From: Flavobacterium saccharophilum
GTDB taxonomy: Bacteria > Bacteroidota > Bacteroidia > Flavobacteriales > Flavobacteriaceae
Length of the DNA: 64,000 nt
NCBI RefSeq assembly: GCF_900142735.1
Contig: NZ_FRBY01000001.1
Location: 310,001-374,000, forward strand
Direction: 5' to 3'
Every line of letters starts with the position of its first letter. Position 1 is the first letter of the stretch. Positions 28,721 through 38,333 of the stretch are shown piece after piece. Under the pieces are notes generated by a model that searched no databases, was not told the origin of the DNA, and worked only from the letters and a program-made list of their open reading frames with translations. The position numbers and the translations under genes were made by a program.

Positions 28721-30307
28721 TTAATTTGGTTTCGTGTAGTAAACTTCAAGCCTTAGCCTTTGAGCTTCCGGAACAGAAGCTTTGCTTCCGTACAAGATTG
28801 TTCCTAACGGACTCGTAACTGATCCTTTTGGAGCCTCTGAAATAACACTGTTCTTTAATTTAAGTTTATTTGAAGCAAAAATACTAATGTCCTCTGTTAC
28901 AACTAAACCTAACTTTACATTAGTGGCAGTAGCATCTTTAATAAGATTCCTGATATGATTTGTAATTCTAACCTTGTATGATTTTCCTCGTTTAGTTGTT
29001 GCATCAGTTTCAATTATACCACCAAAAATATATCTTGTTGCTTTAGAATCACTACCCAAAAATCCGCTGGTTCCATCAGCATAATCAATCACGGGAATAT
29101 TATTTGTTAGATCATACAAATACACTCTTTTTGGCTCCTCTGCTCCAGTCATCTTATCAGCATCGATATAGAATACCAGATTTGCCTCGTTAACCATCCA
29201 CTTATTTTCTCTGATTTCAGCCAACTTAGTACCAAAAGCTGAAAGATCTATAACAGCAAGTGATCCCTGACCTCCTTTTAAATAAAGTTTTTCATCTCCA
29301 TTTACATTGTCAGGATTCTTTATTGCAGTATCATAATTAACATTCTTAACATCATTCAATAAACTGGCAGTTGCGCCCCCGCCTAAGCTAATGTCAAGAG
29401 TTTTATTCTCCTTAACAGTCTCTAAGTCGGTTGTAATAGCTGTTTTAGCCTTATAATAAATCGTTATTTTACCTTTCGCAAAATCTAATAATGCCATATT
29501 ACTAGGGCTGCTTTCAGATTTTTCTACTTTAAAATACAACCCTCTGAAATATTCCTGAAAAACATTTGCGTTTGCAAGCTTATCAGCAGGTGCATTCAAA
29601 ATTTTATCCTGGAAAAAAGTATTATTTAATTTCAAATGCATTTCAGGCGCAACTCTTGTAATTACTTTTTTGTCAGCATCGTCTTTTGTTACTTGAATAA
29701 TCTCTTTAGCACTAAAACCGAACTTATCATTTTGCTCATTCTTATTTTCGTTGTTATCATTCAAACGATCTCCTTTCTTAAAATTATCAAAATCAGCATT
29801 TTGATCTGTATAATATAATTGTGCCATTTGCGACCCATTATCATAAAAAGAAGTACGCATCTGAACTCCGGATTCGTAAATACTTAACTTAAGCTTCCCT
29901 TCAGGTGATCCAAAAATAGAATCTAATTCATAGATAGTACTCCCATTCGTTTCTACACTTTTTACATGCTTAAAATAAGGAATACTTAACATTACACTAT
30001 CAACAACAGCTTCTGCACCGATAGTTGGCGCGTAGGTAGCCATTGTAAGCTGCGTTGCAAAATTACCAGTAGTTGTACCCAAAACAGGATTATCATAAAT
30101 TCCCAAACCATTAACTGCCAATGCATTTGACTGTACTGGTGTTACTTCCTGATTATAAGCCAATACATCATATTTTTCACCCTGAAGATCGAAATGATTA
30201 TCTCCGATCAAATCATCACCAATCGCATTAAAATCTTTATCGCAAGAATATAAAAGAACAACCGTTGCAACTAATAGAATTTTCTTAATAAAAGAAGTAT
30301 TATACAT
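28721..30307 (-). CDS. DUF4270 family lipoprotein
   Basis: 528 residues. The lipoprotein signal peptide ends VVLLYSC, followed by DKDFNAIGDDLIGD. It matches the Bacteroidota DUF4270 layout: QSNALAVNGLGIYDNPVLGTT near the N-terminus and a long beta-rich body. The function is not established; an envelope location is expected. It lies between the short glycogen synthase gene (21 bases upstream) and glmS (10 bases downstream) on the same strand. The linkage to carbohydrate and amino-sugar enzymes suggests an envelope or polysaccharide role, which is inference. Confidence 0.85.
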   Translation of the reverse strand: MYNTSFIKKILLVATVVLLYSCDKDFNAIGDDLIGDNHFDLQGEKYDVLAYNQEVTPVQSNALAVNGLGIYDNPVLGTTTGNFATQLTMATYAPTIGAEAVVDSVMLSIPYFKHVKSVETNGSTIYELDSIFGSPEGKLKLSIYESGVQMRTSFYDNGSQMAQLYYTDQNADFDNFKKGDRLNDNNENKNEQNDKFGFSAKEIIQVTKDDADKKVITRVAPEMHLKLNNTFFQDKILNAPADKLANANVFQEYFRGLYFKVEKSESSPSNMALLDFAKGKITIYYKAKTAITTDLETVKENKTLDISLGGGATASLLNDVKNVNYDTAIKNPDNVNGDEKLYLKGGQGSLAVIDLSAFGTKLAEIRENKWMVNEANLVFYIDADKMTGAEEPKRVYLYDLTNNIPVIDYADGTSGFLGSDSKATRYIFGGIIETDATTKRGKSYKVRITNHIRNLIKDATATNVKLGLVVTEDISIFASNKLKLKNSVISEAPKGSVTSPLGTILYGSKASVPEAQRLRLEVYYTKPN

Positions 30308-30328
30308 GTTTAATAATAAAGTTAAAAT

Positions 30329-31135
30329 TTAAAGACCCATACTTTTATAGAAATTTGTATACGCTTCAGCGAATGCATCTTTCGTGGCGAAAGGTAAAAA
30401 AGGTTTTCCTGAAGATTCTATAAATTTTGTTAAACTTGGGGATACGTTTTCAGACGCTATAATAACAGCATCAGAATGTAATATACTGGCCTTTAAGATA
30501 TTTTCGTAATTAGGAGTTTCTAAATCAGACACGGACTCATGTGGCACACCATCAAATTTCACCTTGTTTATCATTTCTAAATCTAAATTTTCATCAAAAG
30601 ACTGCCCATAAACAGATGTTACAATTTTAGTTTCAGAAAATAAGGCTTCGTTTTTATAATAATGCTTCATATAAATTGGCAACATAGCAGCCAACCAACC
30701 ATGAACGTGAATAATATCGGGAACCCAATTTAATTTTTTTACTGTTTCTACAACTCCTTTTGCAAAAAATATTGCTCTTTCGTCATTATCAGGATACAAA
30801 ACTCCCTCCTCGTCAGCAAAAGTTGCTTTACGCTTAAAATATTCATCATTATCGATAAAATAAACCTGAATTCTTTCTTTCGGAATTGAAGCTACTTTAA
30901 TAATCAATGGCATATCTAAGTCATTCACTACCAAATTCATTCCTGAAAGTCTAATTACTTCGTGTAACTGGTGTCTTCGTTCGTTGATATTTCCATATCT
31001 TGGCATGAAAATTCTGATCTGACCTCCTTGATCATTAATCATTTTTGGAACGTCGTAAGACATTAAAGAAACCTCATTTTCAGCCAAATAAGGCACGACT
31101 TCAGATGATACATATAATATCCTCTTATCTTTCAT
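30329..31135 (-). CDS. Glycogen/starch synthase catalytic-domain protein (short form)
   Basis: 268 residues matching only the N-terminal GT5 half of glycogen synthase: RILYVSSEVVPYLAENEVSLMSYDVPKMI..., RIFMPRYGNINERRHQLHEVIRLS and PDIIHVHGWLAAMLPIYMKHYY. The usual KxGGL nucleotide-sugar loop is replaced by LAENEVSLM, and the C-terminal GT-B half is absent. It ends cleanly and heads an intact operon, so it is probably a real short family rather than a truncation. Glucosyltransferase activity is doubtful. It is divergent from panC, with a possible minus-strand box TAATTTTG at 31181-31174. Confidence 0.8.
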   Translation of the reverse strand: MKDKRILYVSSEVVPYLAENEVSLMSYDVPKMINDQGGQIRIFMPRYGNINERRHQLHEVIRLSGMNLVVNDLDMPLIIKVASIPKERIQVYFIDNDEYFKRKATFADEEGVLYPDNDERAIFFAKGVVETVKKLNWVPDIIHVHGWLAAMLPIYMKHYYKNEALFSETKIVTSVYGQSFDENLDLEMINKVKFDGVPHESVSDLETPNYENILKASILHSDAVIIASENVSPSLTKFIESSGKPFLPFATKDAFAEAYTNFYKSMGL

Positions 31136-31212
31136 AATAGTATTTTACTTAATTTTTGGTAATAAAAACGTTGCAAAATTACAAAAATTTATGCAGTTTA
31201 TAACTAATATAT

Positions 31213-31220
31213 TATGTTTG
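31213..31220 (+). promoter_or_regulatory. -7 box of panC, deciding its start codon
   Basis: TATGTTTG matches TAnnTTTG. It overlaps the first in-frame ATG (31214), so translation should start at the downstream ATG 31244. Confidence 0.5.
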
Positions 31221-31243
31221 CACTAAATTTTAATAATACCGCC

Positions 31244-32092
31244 ATGCATATTTTCTACGGTAAAGTAGCTTTGATAGCCTATTTAAAAACTATCAAAACC
31301 ACAAATTCAACGATCGGATTTGTACCAACAATGGGCGCTTTACATCAAGGGCATCTGGCTTTAATGCAACGATCTCTTAAAGAAAACGATGATACTGTTG
31401 TTAGTATTTTCGTCAACCCTACTCAATTCAACAATCCTGAAGATCTTGCAAAATACCCAAGAACACTTGAAGAAGATGTGAAAAAAATGCGAGGTTTAAG
31501 TGACAAAATGATTTTATATGCTCCTTCTGTAGAAGATATCTATGAAGGAAAGACAATATCACAGGATTTCGATTTTGACGGACTGGAAAATCAAATGGAA
31601 GGAAAATTCAGACCCGGACATTTTAACGGAGTCGGAACCATTGTAAAACGATTATTTGAAATTGTTACTCCAACCAATGCTTATTTTGGTGAGAAGGATT
31701 TTCAACAGCTGCAAATCGTTAAAAAGATGGTCGAAAAAAATCATATGCCGGTAAATGTTGTGGGCTGTCCTATTTTCAGAGAAGACAATCAGTTGGCTAT
31801 GAGCTCCCGAAATGAACGCTTAACTGCTGAAGAACGAAAAGAAGCAGCTATTATTTATCAAACATTAACGGAAGCCAAAGAGATATTTAAAACTAAAAGC
31901 CCGGAAGAAACTTTAGAATTTGTAGAAAATTCTTTCAAAGACAATCCAAGATTTGAACTTGAATATTTCGTTATTGCTGACGAATCCACATTATTACCTA
32001 TAGAAAACAAAATTAACGATAAAAAATATCGTGCGTTTATAGCGGTATTTGTTAATTCTATAAGACTGATTGACACCATTTCATTAAATTAA
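31244..32092 (+). CDS. panC: Pantoate--beta-alanine ligase
   Basis: 282 residues from ATG 31244 (MHIFYGKVALIAYLK). An in-frame ATG at 31214 falls in the promoter box and is rejected. Nucleotidyltransferase-fold motifs are visible: PTMGALHQGHLALM (HxGH), VSIFVNPTQFN, GEKDFQQLQIVKKMV and the KMSKS-like MSSRNERL. It joins pantoate and beta-alanine to pantothenate, the CoA precursor. panD follows 14 bases later with its own promoter-like box. Confidence 0.97.
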   Translation: MHIFYGKVALIAYLKTIKTTNSTIGFVPTMGALHQGHLALMQRSLKENDDTVVSIFVNPTQFNNPEDLAKYPRTLEEDVKKMRGLSDKMILYAPSVEDIYEGKTISQDFDFDGLENQMEGKFRPGHFNGVGTIVKRLFEIVTPTNAYFGEKDFQQLQIVKKMVEKNHMPVNVVGCPIFREDNQLAMSSRNERLTAEERKEAAIIYQTLTEAKEIFKTKSPEETLEFVENSFKDNPRFELEYFVIADESTLLPIENKINDKKYRAFIAVFVNSIRLIDTISLN

Positions 32093-32102
32093 TTTACCTT
32101 TG
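32070..32102 (+). promoter_or_regulatory. Candidate promoter between panC and panD
   Basis: TTG (32070-32072), 22 bases, then TACCTTTG (32095-32102), only 4 bases before the panD ATG. A transcript from here would be essentially leaderless. Confidence 0.45.
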
Positions 32103-32106
32103 CAAC

Positions 32107-32457
32107 ATGCAAATTCAAGTTATAAAATCTAAAATTCATCGTGTAAAAGTAACTGGAGCTGATTTAAATTACATCGGCAGTATTACTATTGACGAAACAT
32201 TACTGGAAGCCTCAAATATTATTGAAGGTGAAAAAGTATCTATTGTAAATATCAATAATGGCGAACGTTTTGAAACTTATGCTATTAAAGGAGAAAAAAA
32301 TTCAGGTGACATTACACTGAATGGTCCTGCAGCAAGAAAAGTTCAAAAAGATGACATTATTATCATTATATCATATGCTACCCTGGATTTTGAAGAAGCC
32401 AAAACCTTCAAACCATGGATCATTTTCCCTAATGAAAACGACAATTCGTTAACTTAA
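32107..32457 (+). CDS. panD: Aspartate 1-decarboxylase
   Basis: 116 residues. The self-processing site is clear: YIGSITID, where cleavage between Gly and Ser generates the pyruvoyl cofactor. RVKVTGADL precedes it and NGPAARKVQKDD follows, all canonical. It supplies beta-alanine to PanC, so panC-panD form a pantothenate unit. The start is fixed by the conserved MQIQVIKSKIHR N-terminus. Confidence 0.97.
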   Translation: MQIQVIKSKIHRVKVTGADLNYIGSITIDETLLEASNIIEGEKVSIVNINNGERFETYAIKGEKNSGDITLNGPAARKVQKDDIIIIISYATLDFEEAKTFKPWIIFPNENDNSLT

Positions 32458-32658
32458 GTATTCCTTTTACACTTTATCTTCCCATTTTTTTGGCAAAATT
32501 TATTTTGTACAAACGCTATTTCTTTGGTCTAAAATCAAAACAGATTCCAACCCAAAAGTTACTTGCTTTTTAAAATCCTACTGTAAGAAAAAAGCAAATA
32601 AAGTATTATATTGCTACACTATTTCAATACTTTTTAATTTACTGAAATGCCACAAATC

Positions 32659-33813
32659 ATGAAAAAAGCTTACCTACTGTTTATTTTAGTGTCAATTTCT
32701 TCATTTGCCCAGAAAAAATTTGACAATATTCAATCTGAAAAATTGGGAGAAGAAAGAAGAATAACGATCGGACTTCCCGCTTCTTATGAAGCAAATCCTG
32801 AAAAAAAATATCCTGTCCTATATTTATTAGATGGAGATTATTTATTTGATCCTTTCTCCGGAGCTATAAGTTACGGCAATTACTGGGGAGATTTACCAGA
32901 AATGATCATCATTGGGGTTCATCAAAATAAAAATGATGAACGCGAAGACGATACAACTATTGATCAAAATACTGGGCTTCCTTTTGAAAAAGGTGCCGAA
33001 TTTTATGAATTTATAGGTGCCGAATTAGTTCCGTACATTGAAAAAAAATACCGCACAGCGCCTTTTAGAATTATTGCCGGACATGATATAACTGCAAGTT
33101 TCATTAATTTCTATTTATATAAGGAGCAACCTCTTTTTAATGCATACATATCTTTCAGTCCTGAACTTGCCAATAAAATGGAAATTAGGGTTCCTGAAAA
33201 ATTTGCCAAAGTGACTGAGCCTTTGTTTTACTATTTATCTGTAGCTGATGGAGACAATAAAAAAATTAAAGAACCTATTGAAAAATTAGACAGCAATATT
33301 AAAATTGCTAACAATCCGTTAGTAAATTATAAATACGATTTATTCAAAGGAACAACACATTACACTCAGGTATTACATGCCATACCAAGCGCTTTATATC
33401 AAATTTTTGAAGTGTACAGACCGATAAATTCTGCAGAATACAATGAAAAAATCGCTGTTCTTGAATCAGGTTATGCTGATTATCTGGAGAATAAATACAA
33501 TGTCATGTCTAAAGTTTTAGGAGTTCAAATTCCTGTAAGAATTAGTGATTTCAAAATTATAGAGACTCTTATATTAAAAAAGAACGCCTACGACGAATTA
33601 GGAAAAATGGCCGAAATTGGAAATGTAAATTATCCAAAAGCTATGTTGGGAGAATATGAATTAGGACTGATGTATGAAAAAATGGGCGATCCGAAACATG
33701 CTTCAAAAAAATATCAAAATGCTTCGCAAATGGAACCAATTGGCGATTTGAACAAGGATTTGATGTATGAGAAAATTGATGAAATGAATACACTTGCCAA
33801 AAAAACCAAATAA
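32659..33813 (+). CDS. Esterase-D-fold alpha/beta-hydrolase with Asp at the nucleophile position
   Basis: 384 residues from ATG 32659, which gives a signal peptide (MKKAYLLFILVSISSFAQ); an in-frame ATG at 32647 adds four residues. The middle follows the putative esterase family (RRITIGLPASYEANPEKKYPVLYLLDGDYLFD). However, the nucleophile elbow reads IAGHDITAS where GHSMGG-like is expected, so the catalytic Ser is Asp. A His remains in GTTHYTQVLHAIP. A helical TPR-like tail (about 300-380) ends the protein. It may be an inactive exported hydrolase or a non-classical one. Its stop overlaps the radA start by one base. Confidence 0.75.
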   Translation: MKKAYLLFILVSISSFAQKKFDNIQSEKLGEERRITIGLPASYEANPEKKYPVLYLLDGDYLFDPFSGAISYGNYWGDLPEMIIIGVHQNKNDEREDDTTIDQNTGLPFEKGAEFYEFIGAELVPYIEKKYRTAPFRIIAGHDITASFINFYLYKEQPLFNAYISFSPELANKMEIRVPEKFAKVTEPLFYYLSVADGDNKKIKEPIEKLDSNIKIANNPLVNYKYDLFKGTTHYTQVLHAIPSALYQIFEVYRPINSAEYNEKIAVLESGYADYLENKYNVMSKVLGVQIPVRISDFKIIETLILKKNAYDELGKMAEIGNVNYPKAMLGEYELGLMYEKMGDPKHASKKYQNASQMEPIGDLNKDLMYEKIDEMNTLAKKTK

Positions 33814-35174
33814 TGTCAAAAGTTAAAACTTCCTTTTTTTGTCAGAATTGCGGAACCCAATATGCCAAATGGCAAGGACAATGCAATGCCTGTAAAGAAT
33901 GGAATACTATTGCTGAGGAAATCATTCAGAAGCAGGAAAAAGTGGCCTGGAAAAGCGAACCAACTTCCAGCACCAAAGCTCCGCGCCCCTTAAAAATCAA
34001 CGAAATTGATTCGGCTCAGGAAATCCGAATGGACACTACTGATGGTGAATTGAATCGTGTTTTAGGTGGCGGAATCGTTCCTGGATCTTTGACGCTTTTA
34101 GGAGGCGAACCCGGAATAGGAAAAAGTACACTTTTGCTTCAAATTTCGTTAAAACTACCCTATAAAACACTTTATGTTTCTGGTGAAGAAAGTCAGAAAC
34201 AAATAAAAATGCGTGCGGAACGAATCACCCCAAACAGTGACAATTGTTATATTTTAACAGAAACTAAAACGCAGAATATCTTCAAACAAATTGAAGCCAT
34301 TCAGCCCGAAATTGTCATTATCGATTCGATTCAGACTTTGCACACGGATTATATTGAATCAACCGCTGGAAGTATATCTCAAATTAGAGAAACTACCGCT
34401 GAGCTGATCAAATTTGCTAAAGAAACCAATATTCCGGTTATCTTAATCGGGCATATTACAAAAGACGGAAATATCGCCGGACCAAAAATTCTCGAACATA
34501 TGGTTGATACCGTTTTGCAATTTGAAGGCGATCGAAATCACGTTTACCGAATTTTACGTTCCTTAAAAAACCGTTTTGGCTCAACCGCCGAATTGGGTAT
34601 TTACGAAATGTTAGGAAGCGGTCTGCGAGAAGTTAGCAATCCTTCAGAAATATTGATTTCGCACAAAGACGAAGAAATGTCCGGAACTGCGATTGCCACT
34701 ACTATGGAAGGTATGCGTCCGTTGATGATTGAAATACAATCATTAGTAAGTACTGCCGTTTACGGAACACCTCAACGAAGCACTACAGGCTACAACGCAA
34801 AAAGATTAAACATGATTTTGGCTGTTTTAGAAAAAAGAGCTGGATTCCGATTAGGAGCCAAAGACGTATTCCTAAATGTAACAGGTGGAATTTCTGTTGA
34901 TGATCCCGCAATTGATTTAGCCGTTGTCGCCGCCATTTTATCTTCAAATGAAGATATTCCGGTAACCAAGGGATTCTGTTTTGCCGGCGAAGTTGGACTT
35001 TCGGGCGAAATTCGTCCTGTAAATCGCGTAGACCAACGCATTCAGGAAGCTGAAAAATTAGGATTCAATACTATCTTTGTATCCAAGTACAATAAAATCG
35101 CCTTAAAAAATACCGGAATCAAAATTGAGCTTGTGGCCAAAATTGAAGATGTAGCCAGTATTTTATTTGGTTAA
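33813..35174 (+). CDS. radA: DNA repair protein RadA
   Basis: 453 residues. An N-terminal C4 zinc finger (CQNCGTQYAKWQGQCNACKEW) is followed by a RecA-like ATPase with Walker A GGEPGIGKST, the RadA-specific KNRFG motif and a C-terminal Lon-protease-like domain (VNVTGGISVDDPAIDLAVVAAILSS...). RadA drives branch migration in homologous recombination. The start codon overlaps the stop of the upstream esterase-like gene (TAATG), so they are translationally coupled even though their functions look unrelated. Confidence 0.97.
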   Translation: MSKVKTSFFCQNCGTQYAKWQGQCNACKEWNTIAEEIIQKQEKVAWKSEPTSSTKAPRPLKINEIDSAQEIRMDTTDGELNRVLGGGIVPGSLTLLGGEPGIGKSTLLLQISLKLPYKTLYVSGEESQKQIKMRAERITPNSDNCYILTETKTQNIFKQIEAIQPEIVIIDSIQTLHTDYIESTAGSISQIRETTAELIKFAKETNIPVILIGHITKDGNIAGPKILEHMVDTVLQFEGDRNHVYRILRSLKNRFGSTAELGIYEMLGSGLREVSNPSEILISHKDEEMSGTAIATTMEGMRPLMIEIQSLVSTAVYGTPQRSTTGYNAKRLNMILAVLEKRAGFRLGAKDVFLNVTGGISVDDPAIDLAVVAAILSSNEDIPVTKGFCFAGEVGLSGEIRPVNRVDQRIQEAEKLGFNTIFVSKYNKIALKNTGIKIELVAKIEDVASILFG

Positions 35175-35193
35175 TTATTTATAAACTTACTTT

Positions 35194-37158
35194 ATGAATT
35201 TTCCAAAACAAAAAATATATAAAGCACTCTTAATACTTGCCCTGGTATTAGCAGTGCTTTTTTCAGGACTTTACTTTTTCCGTAATTCGCTTTTAAAACA
35301 AGCTATTGCCAAAGTAACCCACAAAATGAATGTCGATTATAATAGTACTTTTTCAGTGAAATCGGCTTCGTTTGACGGTTTGTCTACGATTAAATTATCA
35401 GATGTTATTCTGGTTCCTAAAAATGCAGACACGCTTTTTCACATCCATAAAATAGAAACCAGCATCAGTTTATCCAGTTTATTGATTGGCGACGTTCAGG
35501 TTGGAACTTTGAAAATCAACAACGGCTATGTTCAATTTGTAAAAAAAGGAAAAGTTCGAAATTTTGATGCCTTTTTAAAAAGAGATAAATCAGAGTCGGA
35601 TACTAACGAAAAACGTAAATATGCGACTTTTGCTTATCGCATTATCTCACAACTATTGAATTTGGTTCCAACCGATATGAAGCTGGAAAATCTGAATTTT
35701 AAAATTGATGACAATGGCAAAAAAGCGTCAATTGCAATTAATAAACTCGTTTTAGACAACAAACAGCTCGAAACCAATCTTCATGTACAAAGCAAGAATT
35801 TCGATCAACGCTGGAATATAAAAGGTTTTGCAGATCCAAGAAACAAAAAAGCAGATATCCGATTTTTCAACTTGGATACCGGCGCTATTCGCGTTCCTTA
35901 TTTAGACGAACGTTATAATCTTAAAGCCAGTTTTGATTCAATTCGTCTGAACGTTGCAAATATTGATAAAGACGGAAGCGAGCTGCATATTGATGGTTAT
36001 ACTTCGATTACCAATTTAAAAATCAATCATCCCAAAATTGCCAGTAAAGATGTTGTGATCAAAAATGCCCGTTTTGATTATCGTTTTTTATTGGGAGACG
36101 ATTTTATTTCGATTGACAGCACTTCAACCATGCAATTGAACAAGATAAAAGTAAAACCTTATGTTTCTTATAATACAGAAAAAGATACTGTTTATACTTT
36201 GAAGGTTACTATTCCGAAAATGAAGGCACAGGATTTTATTGTTTCCTTGCCTGATGGATTGTTTACGCATTTCCAGGGAATGGAAGCGACTGGAAATTTC
36301 GATTATAAACTAGACTTCAAATTCAACAAAAACAAACCGAATACGCTGGTTTTTGACAGCAAAATGAATAAGGAAGATTTAAGAATAACGAAATACGGAG
36401 AAGCCAATCTAAACAAATTGAATGGTGAATTTGTCTATCGCGCCATTATTCAAAACGTATTACAACGTCCAATTTTGGTCGGAAATGCAAATCCAAATTA
36501 CACACCTTTAGACCAGATATCGCCTTATTTGAGAAAATCTGTTCTGACAACAGAAGATCCATCTTTCTTTTCGCATCGCGGATTTATAAATGAAGCTTTC
36601 AAACAATCGATTCTGAAGAATATTAGAACCAAAAAATTCTCGCGCGGTGCTAGTACCATCAGCATGCAGTTGATTAAAAACGTTTTTCTGACAAGGGAAA
36701 AAACGCTTTCGCGAAAGCTGGAAGAAATTCTCTTGGTTTATATCTTAGAAAACAACCGAATTGCCAGTAAAGAAAGAATGCTGGAAGTATATTTCAACAT
36801 TATCGAATGGGGACCAAACGTATACGGAATTGGCGAAGCGAGTCATTTTTACTTCCAAAAAAGCCCTTCAGCCTTAAATGTAGACGAATGCTTGTATTTG
36901 GCAACCATTATCCCAAAGCCTCGAAAGTTCATGTATCAATTTAATGAACAAGGAAATTTGAAAGATTACGCTGTAAAAAATCAGAAATTCTTAAAGAACT
37001 TAATGTTTAGAAGAGGACTTTTAGTTCCCGAAGATACAATTGGGCAATTACCTGTTTACATTTCTGGAAACGCTCGTTCTTTAATCAGAATTAAAGCACC
37101 GGATTCGACTCTTGTTCCTGTTGATTCTTTGGCTATTGGAGATGAATTTGATCTTTAA
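35194..37158 (+). CDS. Peptidoglycan glycosyltransferase (GT51) fused to an AsmA-like domain
   Basis: 654 residues. An N-terminal membrane anchor (about 10-31) leads to a long periplasmic beta-rich region with AsmA-like character (KSASFDGLSTIKLSDVILVP; residues ~45-420). The C-terminal ~200 residues are a GT51 transglycosylase: LTTEDPSFFSHRGF (catalytic Glu), RGASTISMQLIKN, ERMLEVYFNIIEWGPNVYGIGEASHFYF. There is no transpeptidase domain. It should polymerise lipid II glycan chains, and the AsmA-like part may bind envelope lipids. It follows radA by 19 bases. A palindromic element separates it from the convergent aldo-keto reductase gene. Confidence 0.85.
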   Translation: MNFPKQKIYKALLILALVLAVLFSGLYFFRNSLLKQAIAKVTHKMNVDYNSTFSVKSASFDGLSTIKLSDVILVPKNADTLFHIHKIETSISLSSLLIGDVQVGTLKINNGYVQFVKKGKVRNFDAFLKRDKSESDTNEKRKYATFAYRIISQLLNLVPTDMKLENLNFKIDDNGKKASIAINKLVLDNKQLETNLHVQSKNFDQRWNIKGFADPRNKKADIRFFNLDTGAIRVPYLDERYNLKASFDSIRLNVANIDKDGSELHIDGYTSITNLKINHPKIASKDVVIKNARFDYRFLLGDDFISIDSTSTMQLNKIKVKPYVSYNTEKDTVYTLKVTIPKMKAQDFIVSLPDGLFTHFQGMEATGNFDYKLDFKFNKNKPNTLVFDSKMNKEDLRITKYGEANLNKLNGEFVYRAIIQNVLQRPILVGNANPNYTPLDQISPYLRKSVLTTEDPSFFSHRGFINEAFKQSILKNIRTKKFSRGASTISMQLIKNVFLTREKTLSRKLEEILLVYILENNRIASKERMLEVYFNIIEWGPNVYGIGEASHFYFQKSPSALNVDECLYLATIIPKPRKFMYQFNEQGNLKDYAVKNQKFLKNLMFRRGLLVPEDTIGQLPVYISGNARSLIRIKAPDSTLVPVDSLAIGDEFDL

Positions 37159-37162
37159 AGAT

Positions 37163-37277
37163 TTGCCACGAAGGCACTAAGACACAAAGTGTTTATTTTA
37201 ATATCATAAAAGCTAAGAAGTCGCAAAGTTTTTCATTTTTAAATAAAAAAATTTGCGACTTCGTGACTTTGTGGCAA
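37163..37277. repeat. Palindromic element, CCACGAAG/CACAAAG family, between convergent genes
   Basis: The left arm TTGCCACGAAGGCACTAAG... and right arm ...CTTCGTGACTTTGTGGCAA form an imperfect inverted repeat of ~115 bases. It is related in wording to the elements at 53922-54013 and 57446-57560 and may end transcription from both sides. Confidence 0.7.
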
Positions 37278-37284
37278 TAGCTCC

Positions 37285-38322
37285 TTACGGCGCAGGATCA
37301 GGAATAATAGCCTGAACTTTCTCGATCTCATTTAAGATCTCTTTTGAAAGCACAATATCAATTGTATCGATATTTTCTTTTAATTGTGCCAATGTTGTAG
37401 CCCCAATAATAGCACTTGTTAGAAATGGCTGTTGCAATACGAAACCCATTGCTAATTCTGTCAATGTTAATCCGTGTTTTTTAGCAATTTCCAAATACAA
37501 TTTTGTTGCTTGCGTACATTGCTCGCTAGCGTAACGCGTATATTGCGGGAAAAGTTTGATTCGCGCATTTGGATGTTCTTCACCTGTTAAGAATTTACCC
37601 GTCAAAGTTCCAAATCCTAATGGGGAATATCCTAGTAAACCAACATTTTCATGCATCGAAACTTCTGCAGAACCAACCTCAAAAAGGCGATTTAATAAGT
37701 TGTAAGGATTTTGAATTGTTTTGATTCTTGGAAGGTTTTGATACTTGCTTTCTTCCAGAAAGCGCATCATTCCCCAGGCATTTTCATTTGAAACACCAAT
37801 ATGTTTTATTTTCCCTTCTTTAATCAATCCATCAAAAGTCTCCAGGACTTCTCTGAAATTATCTTCCCAATGGTCACTTTGAACTTTAAAAGCACGCTGT
37901 CCAAAAGTATTGGTCTTGCGTTCTGGCCAATGCATTTGATATAAGTCGATATAATCCGTTTGAAGGCGTTTTAAGCTATTTTCTACAGCATGTTTAATAC
38001 TTGCCGGAGAGAAATCTAATTTTTCGCGCATATAGCCAAAATTCGCATTTGGACCCGCTATTTTTGAAGCTAAAACCACTTTTTCACGGTTTCCTGATTT
38101 CTTAAACCAGGTTCCAACAATTTTCTCGGTACTTCCGTACGTCGCTTCACTTGCCGGAACCGAGTACATTTCGGCAGTATCAAAAAAGTTTACGCCTCTT
38201 TCAAGTGCATAATCCATTTGCGCATGGCCTTCTTCTTCTGTATTTTGTTGCCCGAAAGTCATCGTTCCGAGACAGATTTTACTAACTTTTATATCGGTAT
38301 TGGGTAAAGTTGTGTATTTCAT
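37285..38322 (-). CDS. tas: NADP(H)-dependent aldo-keto reductase, Tas-like
   Basis: 345 residues from ATG 38322 (MKYTTLPNTDIKVSKICLGTMTFGQQN); the frame extends 7 residues further but with no family support. Asp and Tyr of the catalytic tetrad lie in FFDTAEMY, Lys in VLASKIAG and His in LYQMHWPERK. QNPYNLLNR and the C-terminal GATTLAQLKENIDTID are as in E. coli Tas. The natural substrate is unknown. Confidence 0.88.
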   Translation of the reverse strand: MKYTTLPNTDIKVSKICLGTMTFGQQNTEEEGHAQMDYALERGVNFFDTAEMYSVPASEATYGSTEKIVGTWFKKSGNREKVVLASKIAGPNANFGYMREKLDFSPASIKHAVENSLKRLQTDYIDLYQMHWPERKTNTFGQRAFKVQSDHWEDNFREVLETFDGLIKEGKIKHIGVSNENAWGMMRFLEESKYQNLPRIKTIQNPYNLLNRLFEVGSAEVSMHENVGLLGYSPLGFGTLTGKFLTGEEHPNARIKLFPQYTRYASEQCTQATKLYLEIAKKHGLTLTELAMGFVLQQPFLTSAIIGATTLAQLKENIDTIDIVLSKEILNEIEKVQAIIPDPAP

Positions 38323-38333
38323 TCTTTTCTTTT

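Noticed and set aside
30329..31135. Truncated glycogen synthase as a pseudogene
   Set aside because: The frame is intact, in a tight operon, with a clean end; a short family is more likely.
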